Under the pieces are notes generated by a model, which had not been told where the DNA came from, did not search any database, and saw nothing but the letters and a program-made list of their open reading frames with translations. From Cyclobacteriaceae bacterium (GTDB lineage: Bacteria; Bacteroidota; Bacteroidia; Cytophagales; Cyclobacteriaceae), in NCBI GenBank assembly GCA_016787725.1, contig JAEUTZ010000021.1, positions 310,001 through 374,000 on the forward strand: a stretch of 64,000 nt of DNA. The letters are read 5' to 3'. Of the stretch, positions 61,191-64,000 are shown in pieces; position 1 is the first letter of the stretch, and the number at the start of each line of letters is the position of its first letter. The translations under genes and the position numbers were made by a program.

Positions 61191-62225
61191 TTGAGTAACA
61201 AATCTCCCATTTCAATCAATCGTTTACCCTGGTTGGGCACTGGTATCGGCTGGACACTGCTGCATGCGTGGGGGTTGCATGCTTACTTTGATCTGAGTTG
61301 GGTGTTAGCAGGGTGGGATGCTTTCCTATTTAACTTGTGGATATTAAGTGCCGCGTTATTGGTGGGCGCTATTATCACTTATTTGCCAAAAGCCGGAGTA
61401 TTCCAAATGGTGATTGGCCTGGGTATGTTGCTGGCTTTTGCTGCGCAATGGATTTCTCATCAAGCATTGATTCGGATTTTACCCGAAGAGGTCGACTATC
61501 TGGCGTTTCTCACCAAGTCTGCACCCATTCGATGGATCATTGGTTTTGTAATTATCACTGCAACCGGGTTAACTCAGGTATTTTATTTGCGTTGGCGTGA
61601 GCTGGCCGAAGCTCAGGTCCGCCAGACGGATACACAGGTTTTGGTCCGCGAAGCAGAGCTTCAAAAACTTCAGCAGCAATTACAACCACACTTTTTATTC
61701 AACAGTCTGAATTCTATAAATGGGTTGATCCTGGTACAACCCGATCAAGCACAACATATGGTGCAGCAGTTGTCAGACTTTTTAAGACTCACTTTAAAGC
61801 GAGCCGATGAGCCTTGGGTAACCCTGGGCCAGGAACTTGAGTATCTGGAGAGTTATTTGGCGATTGAGAGAGTCCGGTTTGGTCACCGTTTGACAATATC
61901 ACTTCAGGTGTCCGACTCAGCAAGAGCATTTATAATTCCAACCTTGGTATTACAGCCCTTGTTGGAGAATGCCATTAAATTCGGGTTATATGGTACGACC
62001 GGTAAAATCACCATTGAAATGAATGCGATGGAATTGCATAATCAATTGCAAATCGAAATCACCAACCCCTTCGACTCCGATATGCAGCCACCTGCCGGTA
62101 GCGGATTTGGTATAACTGGCTTACAGCGCAGATTGTATTTACTCTATGCGCGAAATGACTTGATGACAACCATTAGTCATGAGAGTAAATTTACCGTCCA
62201 TCTGATAATTCCTCGGAAGCCATGA
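61191..62225 (+). CDS. LytS-type sensor histidine kinase
   Basis: 344 residues with an N-terminal membrane region of four segments (about 10-130; LPWLGTGIGWTLLHAWGLHA, LFNLWILSAALLVGAIITYL) followed by a coiled linker and the His_kinase domain: LQQQLQPHFLFNSLNSINGL with the phospho-acceptor His, and the ATPase domain with LVLQPLLENAIKFGL and GSGFGITGLQRRLYLLY. The start is TTG 61191, as no ATG lies near. Its last four bases overlap the LytTR regulator's ATG. The stimulus is unknown. Confidence 0.92.
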   Translation: MSNKSPISINRLPWLGTGIGWTLLHAWGLHAYFDLSWVLAGWDAFLFNLWILSAALLVGAIITYLPKAGVFQMVIGLGMLLAFAAQWISHQALIRILPEEVDYLAFLTKSAPIRWIIGFVIITATGLTQVFYLRWRELAEAQVRQTDTQVLVREAELQKLQQQLQPHFLFNSLNSINGLILVQPDQAQHMVQQLSDFLRLTLKRADEPWVTLGQELEYLESYLAIERVRFGHRLTISLQVSDSARAFIIPTLVLQPLLENAIKFGLYGTTGKITIEMNAMELHNQLQIEITNPFDSDMQPPAGSGFGITGLQRRLYLLYARNDLMTTISHESKFTVHLIIPRKP

Positions 62226-62959
62226 TAAAAGTTGTTTTAATCGATGATGAGCCACTGAGTCGTGAGATTTTGAAGAAATATCTGATGAAAATCACAGACG
62301 TGGAAGTGATGGAAGAATGCAACGATGGATTTGAAGGAGTAAAAGCAATTCAGCAACACCAACCCGACCTTATTTTTCTGGATATTCAAATGCCTAAGAT
62401 TTCCGGCTTTGAAATGTTGGAATTGGTCAATCCGATGCCCGCAGTGATTTTCATTACCGCTTTTGACGAATATGCATTGAAAGCATTTGAAACGAATGCA
62501 ATCGACTACCTGTTAAAACCAGTTTCGGAGGACCGGTTTGTTAAGGCCATGCAAAAATATTCAGAGCGGGTAGTTGCTTCGGCAACAAAAACACAAGCCT
62601 TGCTGGAAACCATGGGCCAATCGCCTTCTCAGAACAATCGCATTGTTGTTAAAACCGGAAACAAGGTTAAAATCATTCCTGTACATGAAATTCACTATTT
62701 GGAAGCAGATGATGATTTTGTAAAAATTGTGACCGCGGAAGGGTCGTTTTTGAAAAATAAGACCATGGCTTTTTACGAACAATCGTTGGATCCGAATTTA
62801 TTTGTGCGGGTGCATCGGTCTTATTTATTACACATCGGACAGATTACGAAGATTGAGCCGTATCAAAAGGAAACTCATCTGGCTGTACTTCGGGGAGGGC
62901 AACAGATACCGGTCAGTAAAACCGGTTACGGAAAGCTTAAATCAATTCTTGGAATTTAG
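62222..62959 (+). CDS. LytTR family response regulator
   Basis: 245 residues: receiver domain (about 1-118) with VLIDDEPLSREILKKYL, the phosphoacceptor Asp in LIFLDIQMPKISGFEM, ITAFDEYALKAF and LLKPVSEDR; LytTR DNA-binding domain (about 145-245) with VKTGNKVKIIPVHEIHYLEADDDFVKIVT and VRVHRSYLLHIGQI. It pairs with the LytS-like kinase (ATGA overlap). Targets are not visible by eye. Confidence 0.95.
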   Translation: MIKVVLIDDEPLSREILKKYLMKITDVEVMEECNDGFEGVKAIQQHQPDLIFLDIQMPKISGFEMLELVNPMPAVIFITAFDEYALKAFETNAIDYLLKPVSEDRFVKAMQKYSERVVASATKTQALLETMGQSPSQNNRIVVKTGNKVKIIPVHEIHYLEADDDFVKIVTAEGSFLKNKTMAFYEQSLDPNLFVRVHRSYLLHIGQITKIEPYQKETHLAVLRGGQQIPVSKTGYGKLKSILGI

Positions 62960-62961
62960 CG

Positions 62962-63414
62962 ATGTCTCACCTCCGCACAGCCTTGCTCAACTTGTGTTCA
63001 GCGTATGTAAATCAGCGCATCCAGGTGGCTCAAGAAGCTATTCATGCGGCACAGGAATCGGCACAGGCAGAAGAAAAGAGCAGTGCCGGGGATAAGTATG
63101 AAACAGGACGAGCGATGGCCCATCTTGAGAAGGAAAAAGCGATGCTGCAATGGCATGAAGCGAACCGGTTGAGAGCTGACCTGGAGAAAGTAGCGCGTCA
63201 GCCGGCTTCAGATTCCGTTGGGTTAGGGAGCGTTGTGGTGACAAGCAGTACTCGTTTTTACGTGTCGATTGGTGCCGGCAACCTGAGCGTGGATGGAGTT
63301 GATTACCTGGCTTTGTCACCAGCCTCCCCACTGGGCCAACGGCTGATGAAACGCAAAGTAGGCGATCGCTTGTTGTTTCAAAACAAATCGTATACAATCC
63401 TTGCAATACATTGA
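62962..63414 (+). CDS. GreA/GreB C-terminal-like protein
   Basis: 150 residues. The N-terminal half is a charged helical hairpin (SSAGDKYETGRAMAHLEKEK) and the C-terminal half has the FKBP-like Gre_C strand pattern (GLGSVVVTSSTRFYVSIG, LSPASPLGQRLMKRKVGDRL). The C-terminal hallmark of Gre/Rnk proteins is recognisable, but the N-terminal coiled coil with acidic tip is not clear, so elongation-factor activity is uncertain. In Bacteroidota relatives are often mislabelled as ACP synthases. It starts two bases after the LytTR gene. Confidence 0.75.
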   Translation: MSHLRTALLNLCSAYVNQRIQVAQEAIHAAQESAQAEEKSSAGDKYETGRAMAHLEKEKAMLQWHEANRLRADLEKVARQPASDSVGLGSVVVTSSTRFYVSIGAGNLSVDGVDYLALSPASPLGQRLMKRKVGDRLLFQNKSYTILAIH

Positions 63415-63436
63415 TTGAAATCGGATTTAACATAGT

Positions 63437-63444
63437 TACCTTTA
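63437..63444 (+). promoter_or_regulatory. Candidate promoter of menA (TTG-N19-TACCTTTA)
   Basis: TACCTTTA at 63437-63444 matches TAnnTTTG at five of its six fixed bases, and TTG at 63415-63417 lies 19 bases upstream, the expected -33/-7 spacing of the phylum. It ends 16 bases before the ATG. Confidence 0.5.
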
Positions 63445-63460
63445 CCGCGTTTATAATTGT

Positions 63461-64000
63461 ATGACGAGAGCCTGGATTCATGCGTTTCGATTGCGCACCT
63501 TACCGTTGGCCCTGGCTTGCATTGGTATGGGTGGATTTTTGGCGGCTGCTGCCGGCAAGTTTAATCCCGTCTTGTTTGGTCTCTGCTGCCTCACCACAAT
63601 TTTTTTGCAGGTGCTTTCAAACCTCGCCAACGATTATGGGGATTCGATGCATGGAGCGGATCACGAAGGTCGTAAAGGACCAACGCGAGCCGTTCAATCC
63701 GGAATTATTTCGGCATCTCAAATGCGCAATGCCGTGATTTTATTTGCTGTATTAAGTTTAGGATGCGGGTTGCTGTTACTTTGGGTTTCATTTGGCACTC
63801 ATTGGGATAAACTCATATTGTTTTTGGGGTTGGGCATGTTGAGTATCGTTGCTGCCATAGGCTATACCGTGGGCAAAAAGCCTTACGGGTACCTGGGGCT
63901 TGGCGATGTTTCGGTCTTGATATTCTTCGGGTTTGTAGGGGTTCTTGGATCGTACTACCTGTTTACACATACCCTTACACCCAAGGAAATTCTACCTGCC
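63461..64000 (+). CDS. menA: 1,4-dihydroxy-2-naphthoate polyprenyltransferase (3' end beyond window)
   Basis: 180 residues are visible, from ATG 63461. It attaches a polyprenyl chain to DHNA in menaquinone synthesis at the inner membrane. The UbiA motif is NLANDYGDSMHGADHEGRKGP (the Asp-rich NDxxD-like prenyl-diphosphate site), preceded by AFRLRTLPLALACIGMGGFL. The second Asp-rich motif should be near DVSVLIFFGFVGVLGSYY, where DVSVLIFFG fits. Full members have about 300 residues, so roughly 120 are missing. Menaquinone as sole quinone fits the phylum. Confidence 0.93.
   Translation, partial: MTRAWIHAFRLRTLPLALACIGMGGFLAAAAGKFNPVLFGLCCLTTIFLQVLSNLANDYGDSMHGADHEGRKGPTRAVQSGIISASQMRNAVILFAVLSLGCGLLLLWVSFGTHWDKLILFLGLGMLSIVAAIGYTVGKKPYGYLGLGDVSVLIFFGFVGVLGSYYLFTHTLTPKEILPA

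Noticed and set aside
1-64000. CRISPR array, prophage, transposase or tRNA genes
   Set aside because: No regularly spaced repeats, phage structural genes, transposase motifs or cloverleaf sequences were noticed anywhere in the window.

Overview
The window reads as chromosomal DNA of a Bacteroidota bacterium, most likely of the order Cytophagales. The signs are outer-membrane receptors with a CarboxypepD_reg-like N-terminal domain, HmuY, DUF3078 and DUF1343 proteins, a LytS/LytTR regulatory pair, MenA, almost no Shine-Dalgarno sequences, and several TAnnTTTG motifs (the -7 element of this phylum) just ahead of genes. No rRNA, tRNA, CRISPR array, prophage or insertion sequence was seen. Coding density is high, with many ATGA/TGATG overlaps. 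The exception is 57.0-58.2 kb, which looks acquired and decayed.

Layout. 1-2.4 kb: hoxU (cut by the left edge) and hoxF, the diaphorase half of a soluble NAD-reducing [NiFe] hydrogenase. 2.7-7.8 kb: galK, cinA, a DUF4197 lipoprotein and a PaaN-type aldehyde dehydrogenase. 8.1-14.9 kb (minus strand): GH32 fructanase, TSUP exporter, short-chain dehydrogenase, small membrane protein, folA, fmt, nth and a NamZ-like muramidase. 14.9-24.0 kb (mostly plus): FtsX/LolE-like permease, M16 protease, O-methyltransferase, LysM lytic transglycosylase, receiver-only regulator, DUF3078 protein, acetyltransferase and a YjgR-like ATPase. 24.0-31.6 kb: a haem/iron locus (PchR-like AraC regulator, TonB receptor, HmuY, haem-degrading monooxygenase) and small membrane proteins. 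31.6-36.7 kb: dnaX (apparently frameshifted at an A10 run), ftsH, rsfS, birA. 36.8-45.2 kb: a large BNR-repeat protein, a Zrg-like metal ABC system with a DUF3299-like protein, a VOC protein and a second TonB receptor. 45.3-56.9 kb: reductase-like protein, M28 peptidase, unknown lipoprotein with an amino-acid permease, an S15 hydrolase/SGNH esterase/sialidase-like operon, DsbA-like protein and ahcY. 57.1-58.1 kb: a single-gene integron-type cassette with an attC-like site and a frameshifted beta-barrel gene. 58.2-64 kb: DUF4386 protein, lipoproteins, DinB-like protein, LytS/LytTR pair, Gre-like protein and menA (cut by the right edge).

How parts fit together. The two TonB receptors and the haem monooxygenase share an A/T-rich dyad (TTAGAATnATTCTAA or a close relative) directly upstream, which suggests one iron-responsive regulator, probably Fur. 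The haem locus also has its own AraC-type regulator and a pair of TAGGCCTA palindromes in the divergent promoter region. The most notable observations are this shared operator, the dnaX slippage site, and the attC-like gene cassette with no integrase in view.
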